64,000 bases of DNA from contig NZ_WNKW01000001.1 in NCBI RefSeq assembly GCF_009720775.1, positions 1,302,001-1,366,000 of the forward strand, given 5' to 3'. The position numbers were made by a program, and so were the translations under genes. Source of the stretch: Pseudoduganella danionis (GTDB taxonomy: Bacteria; Pseudomonadota; Gammaproteobacteria; Burkholderiales; Burkholderiaceae_D). Under the pieces are notes generated by a model. That model was not told the origin of the DNA and ran no database searches. It saw only the letters and a program-made list of their open reading frames with translations. Shown piece after piece: positions 1 to 9,110 of the stretch (within the stretch, counting starts at the first letter, position 1; each line of letters starts with the position of its first letter).

Positions 1-529
1 TGGTGTTGTTTTTGATGCCTGTGGCTTTCCTTGATTCCATGTAGGCAATCAGCAACCAGAAATCCACCGTATCAATCTTAAAGTCACCAAATTCAATGTA
101 ATTCTTGTTGAAGACCTTCTTCATCATAGCGTCAACAATGGTGTTCTGATAACGGTAGTTATCAATCTTGCTGCCAATGTCCTTGAAGTAGATAGGAATA
201 GCAGGGATGGCTGATAGGCAGCGGTTGTGGTTGGTCTTGTATGAAGACTCAGCTTGTTTGCTCATGAACTTTTCAAAGTAGTCCTTGAGAAGTGTCCGCA
301 TGTCGGGCATCTCAAGTTGATACTTCATGTCAAAAATGAGATTCTGCGGGACACCAGAGTTGATGCGCTTCAACTCCTGTTCTTCAAAGGAACGAGCAGT
401 GGACTCATCATCAAAGACCTTGTTGATGTTCTCGCCACCTTTGCGGATCTGGACGCGCCAGCGGGTGACAGACACTTTGCGGCCTGTTTCCCTGTTTAGA
501 ACCTTGTACTTGAACGAGTAGACTGACAC
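1..529 (-). CDS. Phage-type integrase N-terminal part (partial, runs off left edge)
   Basis: The minus strand is open without a stop from a GTG at 529 to the window edge (about 176 codons). The first 50 residues look like the arm-binding domain of tyrosine integrases: a beta-rich stretch with TRWRVQIRKGG followed by a helix with STARSFEEQEL. A helical segment that could be the core-binding domain follows (RTLLKDYFEKFM and onward). The catalytic domain would lie outside the window, so no R-H-R-Y residues can be checked. A run of five G at 536-540 on the plus strand is C-rich on this strand's complement, and the Shine-Dalgarno is weak. Base composition is visibly more AT-rich than the genes to the right. 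The position next to a truncated rarA supports an integrase that sits beside its own attachment site. The family call is inference from domain look and context. Confidence 0.62.
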   Translation of the reverse strand, partial: MSVYSFKYKVLNRETGRKVSVTRWRVQIRKGGENINKVFDDESTARSFEEQELKRINSGVPQNLIFDMKYQLEMPDMRTLLKDYFEKFMSKQAESSYKTNHNRCLSAIPAIPIYFKDIGSKIDNYRYQNTIVDAMMKKVFNKNYIEFGDFKIDTVDFWLLIAYMESRKATGIKNNT

Positions 530-540
530 TGTGAGCCCCC

Positions 541-620
541 AAATTGCACAATCAAAAACCGTGGTGCAAAAAATTGTGCATCAGAACCGGTGTTTTGTGC
601 AAAAAACACTGTTCAGGCCA
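541..620. repeat. Repeated TGCACAA/TGCAAAAA motifs at element end
   Basis: Between the integrase start and the rarA remnant there are several related short motifs: TTGCACAAT near 544, GTGCAAAAAATTGTGCAT near 563-580 (partly self-complementary) and TTTTGTGCAAAAAACA near 594-610. Spaced copies like this at the end of an integrated element are what arm-type integrase sites or excisionase/repressor sites look like. They could also be the operator of the integrase promoter. Function is inferred from position only. Confidence 0.4.
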
Positions 621-662
621 CGGCAACCTGTTGATTACAAACAAGTCCATAGCACTGTATCG

Positions 663-1628
663 CGCTTCAACAAATCGCAGCAGGATGCCTTGCTGCCGTA
701 TGCGGAATCGGGGCTGGTCACGCTGATCGGTGCGACCACGGAAAACCCTTCGTTCGAAGTTAATTCGGCGCTGCTGTCGCGCTCGCAAGTGTATGTGCTG
801 CAGTCGTTCACGCCAGAAGAACTGCGCCAGTTGGTGGACAAGGCGCGTGCTACGCTGCTGGCCCACTTGCAGTTCGACGAAGCGGCCATCGACACGCTGA
901 TCGGCTATGCCGATGGCGACGGGCGCCGCCTGCTGAACCTGCTGGAGCAGACCAGTCTGGCGGCTCAGGCAGCGCGCAGCAGTCATATCACGGCCGAGTT
1001 CATCCAGAATGCGCTGACGCTCAACGCGCGCCGCTTCGACAAGGGCGGCGACAATTTCTACGACCAGATTTCGGCCCTGCACAAGTCGGTGCGCGGCTCC
1101 AATCCCGACGCGGCGCTGTACTGGCTGTGCCGCATGCTCGATGGTGGCGCCGATGCCAAATACCTGTCGCGCCGCATCGTGCGCATGGCGTGGGAAGATA
1201 TTGGGCTGGCCGATCCGCGTGCGATCCAGCTGGCCAATGATGCGGCCAGCACTTTCGAGCGGCTAGGTTCGCCCGAAGGCGAGCTGGCGCTGGGCCAGGC
1301 CGTGATCTATCTGGCCATCGCGGCCAAGAGCAATGCCGGTTACAACGCCTTTAATCAGGCCATGGCCTTTGTGAAAAAGGATAAGTCGCGCGAAGTGCCC
1401 GTGCATCTGCGCAATGCGCCCACCAAGCTGATGAAAGAGCTGGGCTATGGCCATGCATACCGCTATGCCCACGACGAACCGCATGCGTATGCGGCCGGGG
1501 AAAGCTATCTGCCGGATGGCATTGCAGAGCCGGGCTGGTATCAGCCCGTGCCGCGCGGGCTGGAGAGCAAGATCGCCGACAAGATGGCTTTCCTGCGCAA
1601 ACTCGACGACGAGGCGCGCGGCCAGTAG
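663..1628 (+). pseudogene. rarA: rarA (mgsA) 3' remnant, 5' half lost to an integrated element
   Basis: From codon 663 onward the reading frame matches replication-associated recombination protein A, an AAA+ ATPase of the clamp-loader clade: RFNKSQQDALLPYAESG, then GATTENPSFEVNSALLSR (sensor 1 region) and the C-terminal tetramerisation domain to the stop at 1626-1628. RarA is usually about 430-450 residues; only about 321 are left. The homology stops exactly after the place where the Walker B D-E-x-H should be, so Walker A and Walker B are both missing. The frame stays open upstream to a GTG at 531, but those 44 codons are element DNA and not RarA. A fusion protein could be made but should not hydrolyse ATP. 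The intact 5' part probably lies at the far end of the element. Confidence 0.85.
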
Positions 1629-1641
1629 GCGCGCCCAGCGC

Positions 1642-3255
1642 CTAGCGGGCCGGCGCGGCCGGGCTGGCGTTGAGCTGCGTGACCTTGAATACGGCTGGCT
1701 GCACGGCCTGGCCATTCACCACGAAACGCACCCGCGTGTAGGGGCTGGTAGGGAACAGCAGTTCCGACATCTGGGTGGCGCCCTCATCGGCAAACAGCTC
1801 GGCCGAGTTGCGGTCGAGGTAGACCCGCAGCTTGATGACGGCGGACTGTGCATGGCGCGGTGCCGTATGCAGCGCACTGGCAAACTGCTCGGCAAAATCC
1901 TTGCGTCCGGCCTGGCGCCGGTCGCTGAAATAACGCCCCGTCTGTCCGTCCAGTCCGACTTTATAGCTTTCCCCGTGCGCATTGGAAAACTCCAGATAGG
2001 CTTTGCTGCTGCCGTCTGGCCGGCTGAACTCGACATAGGTTTCCGATTGTTCGAGCGCGGCGCCGGGCAAGACCAGTTCAGCGGCCTGCGGCTGGCTCAC
2101 GTGGCCTTTCAGCGCATCGAGTTCGCGTACGGGCAGAGAGTGCAGCACATAGCCTTGCGTGTGCTGATGCAGTTGCAATTCGCGTGGCAGCGTCATGCCG
2201 CTGCGCCACGCGCTGGTGGGCACTTTGGTGGCGTAATCCCAGTTGCTCATCCAGCCCAGCATCAGCACGCGGCCATCGGTGGCCGGCACGTCGGACCAGG
2301 TCACACCGGCGTAATTGTCGCGCCCCCAGTCTATCCACTGCGGCCCATCCTGCTTGAGCTGGTGCGCGAAGGCGGGATCGAGCACAAACTGGCGGCCATC
2401 GAAATCGCCGATGAAATACTGGGTGGCGGAGCCGCCATTCGGGCCACCGGGGTTGATGCTGAGCAGTAGCAGCCATTTTTGTGCGCCCGTTTCCGCCACA
2501 CGGATGGGCAGCAGGTCCGGGCATTCCCACACGCCGCCATGGGCGCCCACGTCCTTGCCGAACTGGCTCAGGAAGTGCCATTGCTTGAGATCGGGCGAGG
2601 CATAGAATGCCACATGATCGCCCACGGCCAGACTCATGATCCAGCTATTGCTGGCTTCGTGCCAGCGCACTTTGGGGTCGCGGAAATCGCCCTGATCGGG
2701 CGCGGCTTGCAGCACCGGGTTGCCGGCGTACTTGGTCCAGCTCGCGCCCTGGTCGGTGCTGTAGGCGAGGGCCTGGCTTTGCGGCGGACGCTGGCCAGCC
2801 AGCCGGTCGGCCTCGTTGTGGTAAGTGTAGATGGCGACCAGCGGCGGATTCTCCGGCGTACCGAAACCGCTGGTATTGTTCCAGTCGACCACGGCACTGC
2901 CGCTGAAGATGGCGCCCAGTTCATCAGGCGCCAGCGCCACTGGCTGGTGGGTCCAGTGCAGCATGTCGGGGCTGGTGGCGTGGCCCCAGTGCATGGGGCC
3001 CCACACATTGCTGTGCGGATGGAACTGGTAGAACAGATGGTAGACACCGCGGTAGTAGACCATGCCGTTGGGGTCGTTCATCCACGCCCGTGCCGGCGTG
3101 TAGTGGTAGCCCGGGCGGTATTGTTCCTGCTGCATCATGTCTGCCCCTTTGAGTTGGCTGTCCTGCGCACCAGCACCCTGTGCGATAGCGATGGCGAATA
3201 AGAGCGGTGCGGCCAGACTGGCAGCCAGCGCACCCCGGATGAGACGTGAATTCAT
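1642..3255 (-). CDS. Secreted glycoside hydrolase family 32 (levanase/exo-inulinase type)
   Basis: The 537-residue product hydrolyses beta-fructans or sucrose-type fructosides outside the cytoplasm. The start at 3255 (MNSRLIRG) gives a clean signal peptide with a hydrophobic stretch ending in AQGAGA; a longer frame to 3327 would spoil it. GH32 landmarks are present in order: WMNDPNGM with the nucleophile Asp near residue 62, FRDPKV (transition-state stabiliser), and WECPDL with the acid/base Glu. The C-terminal 150 residues are the usual beta-sandwich module. Two overlapping LacI-type operators lie about 58 bp upstream, so repression relieved by a sugar is likely. No transporter or regulator gene is adjacent. 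Exact substrate (levan, inulin, sucrose) cannot be told from sequence alone. Confidence 0.9.
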   Translation of the reverse strand: MNSRLIRGALAASLAAPLLFAIAIAQGAGAQDSQLKGADMMQQEQYRPGYHYTPARAWMNDPNGMVYYRGVYHLFYQFHPHSNVWGPMHWGHATSPDMLHWTHQPVALAPDELGAIFSGSAVVDWNNTSGFGTPENPPLVAIYTYHNEADRLAGQRPPQSQALAYSTDQGASWTKYAGNPVLQAAPDQGDFRDPKVRWHEASNSWIMSLAVGDHVAFYASPDLKQWHFLSQFGKDVGAHGGVWECPDLLPIRVAETGAQKWLLLLSINPGGPNGGSATQYFIGDFDGRQFVLDPAFAHQLKQDGPQWIDWGRDNYAGVTWSDVPATDGRVLMLGWMSNWDYATKVPTSAWRSGMTLPRELQLHQHTQGYVLHSLPVRELDALKGHVSQPQAAELVLPGAALEQSETYVEFSRPDGSSKAYLEFSNAHGESYKVGLDGQTGRYFSDRRQAGRKDFAEQFASALHTAPRHAQSAVIKLRVYLDRNSAELFADEGATQMSELLFPTSPYTRVRFVVNGQAVQPAVFKVTQLNASPAAPAR

Positions 3256-3312
3256 GTCTTGCTTCCCACGAGATTGGGCCACGTGCTGCGAATGCCGGTG
3301 TGCCCTGGTCAA

Positions 3313-3336
3313 TGCAATCGATTGCAAACGATTGTA
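3313..3336 (-). promoter_or_regulatory. Two overlapping LacI-family operators
   Basis: TGCAATCGATTGCA at 3313-3326 is a perfect 14-bp palindrome with the central CG typical of LacI/GalR-family sites (TGnAAnCGnTTnCA). A second copy, TGCAAACGATTGTA at 3323-3336, fits all but one position and is offset by 10 bp, one helical turn. They lie upstream of the GH32 gene, so they probably control it. The regulator is not in the window. Confidence 0.6.
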
Positions 3337-3471
3337 GGGGCATGGATAGGGCTTGTAAAGCAGATTTTCTGGCGCCGTTGTAGCGGCTCCGATAGCACTG
3401 TCGATAGCCGTACGCAGTGGCGCCAGTTACGGTAAGATATTGTTTTATTTGACAACAGGGCGAGGGGCGGC

Positions 3472-4326
3472 ATGTCGCAGGTGAAGAAAGTGGATGGAAT
3501 CGATGTCCATATCGATGGCGAGGGTGAAGAAACCATCGTGATGATCCATGGCTGGCCTGACACCTACCGCATGTGGGATGCGCAGGTGGCGGACTTCAAG
3601 CACCGTTACCGCTGCGTACGCTTCACCTTGCCCGGCTTCGATCCCGATACGCCGCGCCGCGTGTATTCGCTTGATGCGACCGTGCGCAGCATTTCCTATG
3701 TCATCAATGCCGTCAGCCAGAACAAGAAGAAAGTCATTCTGATGTTGCACGACTGGGGTTGTGTGTTCGGTTACGAGTATTACATGCGCAACAAGCAGCA
3801 GGTGGCGGCGATTATCGGCGTCGACATCGGTGATGCCAATTCCGTCGAAACCCGGCGCGCGCGCAGCTTTGCGCAGAAGCTCGGGGTCAGTTCCTACCAG
3901 AATATGCTGTCGCTGGCCTGGGCCATAGGCGGGCCTATTGGCAATATGATTACGCGCAGCATGGCCAACAGGCTCGGTGCACCGTCCGTACGCGAGTACA
4001 TAGGCTCGCAGATGAACTATCCGTATTACATTCTGTCGGCCGGCGAAGCAGGTTCCTACCGCAATCTGCAAGCCTTCGTGCCCAAGGTGCCCATGCTGTA
4101 CATCTACGGTGTGCGCAAGCCCTTCATGTTCCACTCGAATTCATGGCTGGAAAAGGTCGAAGCACGCAAGGGCAACAAGATCGTGCCCTTCAATACGGAT
4201 CACTGGCCCATGGTGCGCCAGCCTGAACGCTTCAACAAGGTGGTGCAGGAATGGCTGCCCATCCCGTCTGCCCAGCCCGAGCAGGAAGGCGAAAGCCCGA
4301 CCGAGGACGAGGTGGCCGACGGCTGA
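3472..4326 (+). CDS. Alpha/beta-fold hydrolase (epoxide hydrolase-like)
   Basis: A 284-residue alpha/beta hydrolase. The oxyanion-hole motif HGWPD is near residue 25, the nucleophile elbow reads LHDWG near residue 90 (Asp nucleophile, as in epoxide hydrolases and haloalkane dehalogenases), and the catalytic His lies in DHWPMVRQPE near the C-terminus. The tail after about residue 262 is acidic and low in complexity. The ATG at 3472 follows a purine-rich GAGGGGCGG. The gene is alone, divergent from the GH32 gene. The real substrate is unknown; other Asp-nucleophile members act on esters or halides. Confidence 0.8.
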   Translation: MSQVKKVDGIDVHIDGEGEETIVMIHGWPDTYRMWDAQVADFKHRYRCVRFTLPGFDPDTPRRVYSLDATVRSISYVINAVSQNKKKVILMLHDWGCVFGYEYYMRNKQQVAAIIGVDIGDANSVETRRARSFAQKLGVSSYQNMLSLAWAIGGPIGNMITRSMANRLGAPSVREYIGSQMNYPYYILSAGEAGSYRNLQAFVPKVPMLYIYGVRKPFMFHSNSWLEKVEARKGNKIVPFNTDHWPMVRQPERFNKVVQEWLPIPSAQPEQEGESPTEDEVADG

Positions 4327-4359
4327 CGCCGAGCCGGCCGGCCACGGGCTGCCGCGCCG

Positions 4360-4767
4360 CTAGCGCAGGCGGATAGGTTTCTGGTAAGGCGCAAACGGTG
4401 GCGGCGGCAGTTGCACGGCCGCGTAAGCCTGACGGAAGCATTCCGCCTTGGCATTCATCACATCGGTGGTGGAGCTGAGCACTTTGCCGCTGGCGTCCAG
4501 CGTCAGCACGATCACCACGGGATATTTGGAACGCTCGTGGCAATTGCCCCGTTCATCGAGCTTGAGGTTGTTGTTGTAGTTGATCGACACTTCTTCGTAG
4601 CGGCTGGCTTTGTCGTTGGGGAACTGGGCATTGAACTTGGCCATGGCGCTGGCGAAATCGGGATTGGCCGGTGGCGGCGCTTCCTCGCTGGCGGTGGGGT
4701 GGATGCTGGCGCAACCGCTGATCAGCAGCATGGCGGCGCTGGCCAGTGCCAGAGTACGGGTCATCAT
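4360..4767 (-). CDS. Small lipoprotein with TonB-C-like domain
   Basis: A 135-residue predicted lipoprotein. The signal peptide ends in the lipobox LISGC (Cys near residue 19). The mature part has a Pro-rich linker and then a segment with YPVVIVLTLDASGKVLSST and a paired Cys (RGNC ... AECF), which resembles the TonB C-terminal/energy-transducer fold often seen in small periplasmic proteins. AAGGAGACG lies 4 bases before the ATG. It is convergent with the upstream hydrolase. I do not recognise a specific function. Confidence 0.75.
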   Translation of the reverse strand: MMTRTLALASAAMLLISGCASIHPTASEEAPPPANPDFASAMAKFNAQFPNDKASRYEEVSINYNNNLKLDERGNCHERSKYPVVIVLTLDASGKVLSSTTDVMNAKAECFRQAYAAVQLPPPPFAPYQKPIRLR

Positions 4768-4845
4768 TATCGTCTCCTTGAGCTGTCTATCGTGTGGTCA
4801 TCTTAGCCAGCATGGCGATGGCGTGGCGCACGATAGGTTGCGTAG

Positions 4846-6228
<1,383 letters not shown>

Positions 6229-6257
6229 AAACTCCTTTTATTTTCCCGTAAGCCTGC

Positions 6258-6263
6258 TATAAT
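6258..6263 (+). promoter_or_regulatory. Extended -10 of the tRNA-Ser pair
   Basis: TGCTATAAT (extended -10, hexamer 6258-6263) lies 31 bases before the first tRNA. There is no good -35 at 17 bp, which fits an extended -10 promoter. Confidence 0.5.
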
Positions 6264-6294
6264 CTTGCCTTCTCGCAGCAGCAGGTGGGAAAAC

Positions 6295-6384
<90 letters not shown>

Positions 6385-6411
6385 AACGCTGCAGAGGGAA
6401 ACGTAGTACCA

Positions 6412-6503
<92 letters not shown>

Positions 6504-6530
6504 ACATCACCTAGCATGCTAGGCTTAAAG

Positions 6531-6565
6531 AAACCGCCGTCTCGCAAGAGATAGGCGGTTTTTTT
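6531..6565 (+). terminator. Rho-independent terminator after the tRNAs
   Basis: AAACCGCC at 6531-6538 pairs with GGCGGTTT at 6554-6561 and is followed by a T run. A 12-bp palindrome CTAGCATGCTAG (6511-6522) lies just before it. Confidence 0.85.
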
Positions 6566-6621
6566 ATGCCCGTTCTTGCATACGGCGCAGGCCTGTGAGA
6601 GGCTCTCCCTGCCGTAACACC

Positions 6622-7290
6622 ATGGACCCCAATAGCATGCCAATTTCCGCTACCGACCTGCAGCACCCGCGTACCCCGTCTCTGGTCATGGCCCTGCTCG
6701 TGCTGCTCGGCCTGCTCGTCGCCAGCGGCATCAACCCCTACGACCGGGCCACCTGGGCCATGGAAGTATTCCCCATCTTTATTGCCGTTCCCGTGCTGTG
6801 CGCTAGCTACCGCCGCTTTCCGCTGACCACGCTGCTGTATATCTGCATCTTTCTGCATGCACTAGTGTTGATGCTGGGCGGGATGTACACCTACGCACGC
6901 GTGCCGCTGGGCTTCCAGATCGCGGACGCGTTCGGCCTGCAGCGCAATCCCTATGACAAGATAGGTCATTTCTTTCAGGGCTTTGTGCCGGCGCTGGTGG
7001 CGCGCGAAATTTTGCTGCGCGGCGCGTATGTGCGGGGCCGCAAGATGCTGGCCTTCATCGTGGTTTGCATCGTACTGGCGATTAGCGCGAGCTATGAATT
7101 CATCGAGTGGGGTGCGGCGCTCGCGCTGGGGCAGGGTGCCGACGAGTTTCTCGGTACCCAGGGCGATCCATGGGATACCCAGTCCGATATGTTCAGCGCG
7201 CTGATAGGGGCTATGGTTGCTCTGGCGCTGTGCTCGCGCCTGCACGACAGGCAGATGCGCCGCCTCGGTCATATTCAGCAAGCGGACTGA
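6622..7290 (+). CDS. DUF2238/YjdF-family inner membrane protein
   Basis: About 222 residues with five to six hydrophobic segments. The core has the family look: YDKIGHFFQGFVPALVAREILLR, then ISASYEFIEWGAAL and GDPWDTQSDMFSALIGA. These conserved acidic/His positions in the membrane suggest a metal- or lipid-related role, but no function is established for YjdF. The start is uncertain: ATG 6622 (MDPNSMP), GTG 6595 and ATG 6637 are all possible and none has a strong Shine-Dalgarno. Convergent with the YecA-like gene. Confidence 0.8.
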   Translation: MDPNSMPISATDLQHPRTPSLVMALLVLLGLLVASGINPYDRATWAMEVFPIFIAVPVLCASYRRFPLTTLLYICIFLHALVLMLGGMYTYARVPLGFQIADAFGLQRNPYDKIGHFFQGFVPALVAREILLRGAYVRGRKMLAFIVVCIVLAISASYEFIEWGAALALGQGADEFLGTQGDPWDTQSDMFSALIGAMVALALCSRLHDRQMRRLGHIQQAD

Positions 7291-7351
7291 ATGCCGCTTG
7301 CTGTCATCGCTGCCGCCTAGCCTTCAAGGTGACGCGCCTCAGCCGCAGGCC

Positions 7352-7864
7352 TCAGGCGCCGCAACACTTCTTGTACTTTTTGCCGCTGCCGCACGAGCAC
7401 GGATCATTGCGCCCGACCTTGGCCACTTTGGGCGGATGCCAGTAGGCCTGCATGCTGATCACGGCTGCCGGGATGGCGTCGTAAGCCGTATCTTCCGCTA
7501 CCTCGGCGCCGAACGGGGCCAGCCATTCGGGATGGGTGGCGCGCAGGCCGTCCCATGCGGCCATGTCGAGCGCCATGGCGGCACGGAAGCCAGCCGCCCA
7601 TGCGGTCGCAGTCCAGTTGCCGCCACATTCGTAGATGGGTTCGAAACTGCCCGGGTCTTTGGCCATCCAGGTCTGCATGTAATGGTGGTGGCGCAGGGCC
7701 AGCGCCTGCGCTTGCGGATCTTTCAGGGCGGCCGGCAGCCACACGGCCTGCGCCGGTGCTTGCGGCGTCAGCACGATGGCCGTTAAAAAGCCTTCCAGCC
7801 AGGCGACATCCTGCAGGGCGTCGAGCGCGGCGTATTCATCATCGTTGAGCGGAGTGGTGGACAT
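7352..7864 (-). CDS. UPF0149/YecA-like protein with C-terminal SEC-C zinc motif
   Basis: A 170-residue protein. Residues 1-145 are a helical UPF0149 (YgfB/YecA) domain ([20 protein letters not shown]). The last 20 residues, [18 protein letters not shown], form the SEC-C zinc-binding motif (C-x-C-x8-C-C) also found at the end of SecA. Proteins of this build are linked to SecA or ribosome-associated roles, but the exact task is not known. Monocistronic by appearance. Confidence 0.88.
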   Translation of the reverse strand: MSTTPLNDDEYAALDALQDVAWLEGFLTAIVLTPQAPAQAVWLPAALKDPQAQALALRHHHYMQTWMAKDPGSFEPIYECGGNWTATAWAAGFRAAMALDMAAWDGLRATHPEWLAPFGAEVAEDTAYDAIPAAVISMQAYWHPPKVAKVGRNDPCSCGSGKKYKKCCGA

Positions 7865-8126
7865 GGCTGGCCTTGTTGTATGGGAAAGCCGGTATTGTAA
7901 GCCAGCGGGCAGCGTGGCGACGAACAGCGCAGGCTGGTCGATGGCGCCGCAAGGAAGCCATATGGCCAGACATTGGCGGCTGGGACTGAGCGGAATTGCA
8001 AATTATCGGGAAATAAATATTGGCCAATGTGGGGTGGCGCACCCTGATTCTGCGTGTGCCGCTTGTAGCCTGGTCTTCCTTGCCCGATCTTGGAGTTCTC
8101 TCCCTTACACCATCAGGAGTATCGCC

Positions 8127-8315
8127 ATGTCGCCCCATCATGATCAGACTAGCGCCGCCATGTTTGCGCAGCGCACCCATAGCACCCCCGATCCCGAGCA
8201 ACCACCGCCCCAGCCCGATGATGATCCGCAGCCGAACGAGCGGCCATTGCCCCAGCACGCACCGATCGAAGAACCGCAACCCAAGCCCCATCCAGTGCAG
8301 GCAGGAGCGCAGTGA
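8127..8315 (+). CDS. Small Pro-rich hydrophilic protein (hypothetical)
   Basis: 62 residues, acidic and Pro/Gln-rich from residue 20 (PEQPPPQPDDDPQPNERP), with no signal peptide or membrane segment; likely disordered. The start is convincing because AGGAGT lies 6 bases before ATG 8127. A longer frame from 7776 overlaps the opposite YecA-like gene and is not believable. The 260 bases upstream contain no other gene. Function unknown. Confidence 0.55.
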   Translation: MSPHHDQTSAAMFAQRTHSTPDPEQPPPQPDDDPQPNERPLPQHAPIEEPQPKPHPVQAGAQ

Positions 8316-8439
8316 GAATCCGTGACATTCGTTGCCGGATGGCTACATTTTTTAAACTTTGTGTTGATCGTCACAACTTGGTCATAAAACAGTTTCTATA
8401 ATTTAGTCATGGCAGCAGTTTTCGTTCAAGGAGGAGATC

Positions 8440-8577
8440 ATGGGCAATTCTTTACACAATAAAATCTATCTTGGTCGTCGTAGTATTGCCCTGAGCAGCA
8501 AGCGTACGCAGGCGCTGTTGTGCCTGGCAACGTTTGCGACCGTCGGTCTGATCTGGCTGGCGATCCGTGCCTTCTGA
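8440..8577 (+). CDS. 45-residue single-pass membrane protein
   Basis: ATG 8440 is preceded by AAGGAGGAG at optimal spacing, and TATAAT at 8397-8402 gives a plausible -10. The peptide has a basic N-terminus (KIYLGRRSIALSSKR) and then one hydrophobic helix (ALLCLATFATVGLIWLAIRAF), so an inner-membrane N-in topology is expected. Too short for standard gene callers. Function unknown. Confidence 0.6.
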   Translation: MGNSLHNKIYLGRRSIALSSKRTQALLCLATFATVGLIWLAIRAF

Positions 8578-8656
8578 CGCTTGAACGCAGCGCTGGCAGG
8601 GCAGGGGCGACCTTGCTCTGGCAGCGCGCTGCGCGTACCATAAGGGCCAGTCTTTT

Positions 8657-9037
8657 ATGGAACGTATGGTAATGAGCAACGAAAAATTAACACAAGACGA
8701 GTACGACGCCCTGAGCGAGGTCAAGCGCGGTATCAAGGGGGAGCGCGTCAGCGCATGTGTCGGACGCAACACTAAACGTCTGGCGGGTCTGAAATTATTT
8801 ACGATCGCTAAAAATGGCCGTATCTCGCTCAGCGAGAAAGGCGAGCAGGTGTTATTCCTGCGCCGCTGCCTGCAAGCCATGCGGGCACTGGCGAGCGACC
8901 CGGCCACTGTGCCGGATGCCGATGTCGCCCTCTTCCTCGGCAAGAAATCCCACATTACTGCCATGCCCGATGGCAGCTACGCTCTGAGTGACAAAGGCCG
9001 CGAAGCGCTGGCCGACATTAACCAGCTGGGTCTGTAA
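8657..9037 (+). CDS. Hypothetical protein with two similar halves
   Basis: Up to 126 residues; ATG at 8657, 8666 and 8672 are in frame, and 8672 (MSNEKLTQDEYDAL) looks the most natural. Each half ends in a near-repeat, GRISLSEKGEQVL near residue 55-67 and GSYALSDKGREAL near 107-119. The pattern S-x-KG-x-x-x-L is typical of the wing end of winged-helix domains, so a two-wing DNA- or RNA-binding protein is possible. I do not recognise the family. A good terminator follows. Confidence 0.7.
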   Translation: MERMVMSNEKLTQDEYDALSEVKRGIKGERVSACVGRNTKRLAGLKLFTIAKNGRISLSEKGEQVLFLRRCLQAMRALASDPATVPDADVALFLGKKSHITAMPDGSYALSDKGREALADINQLGL

Positions 9038-9076
9038 CCGCAAAAAGCTGTCACAGCAGCGTTTTTTTTGCGGTAA
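9037..9076 (+). terminator. Terminator after the two-halves hypothetical gene
   Basis: ACCGCAAAAA (9037-9046) is complementary to TTTTTGCGGT (9065-9074), with an inner GCTG-TCA-CAGC hairpin and eight T at 9062-9069. Confidence 0.75.
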
Positions 9077-9110
9077 TGTTACGTTATACCGATAAAAATA
9101 GCTGCTGGAT

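Noticed and set aside
531..662. Native N-terminus of RarA
   Set aside because: This part of the frame is AT-rich element sequence with no RarA similarity.
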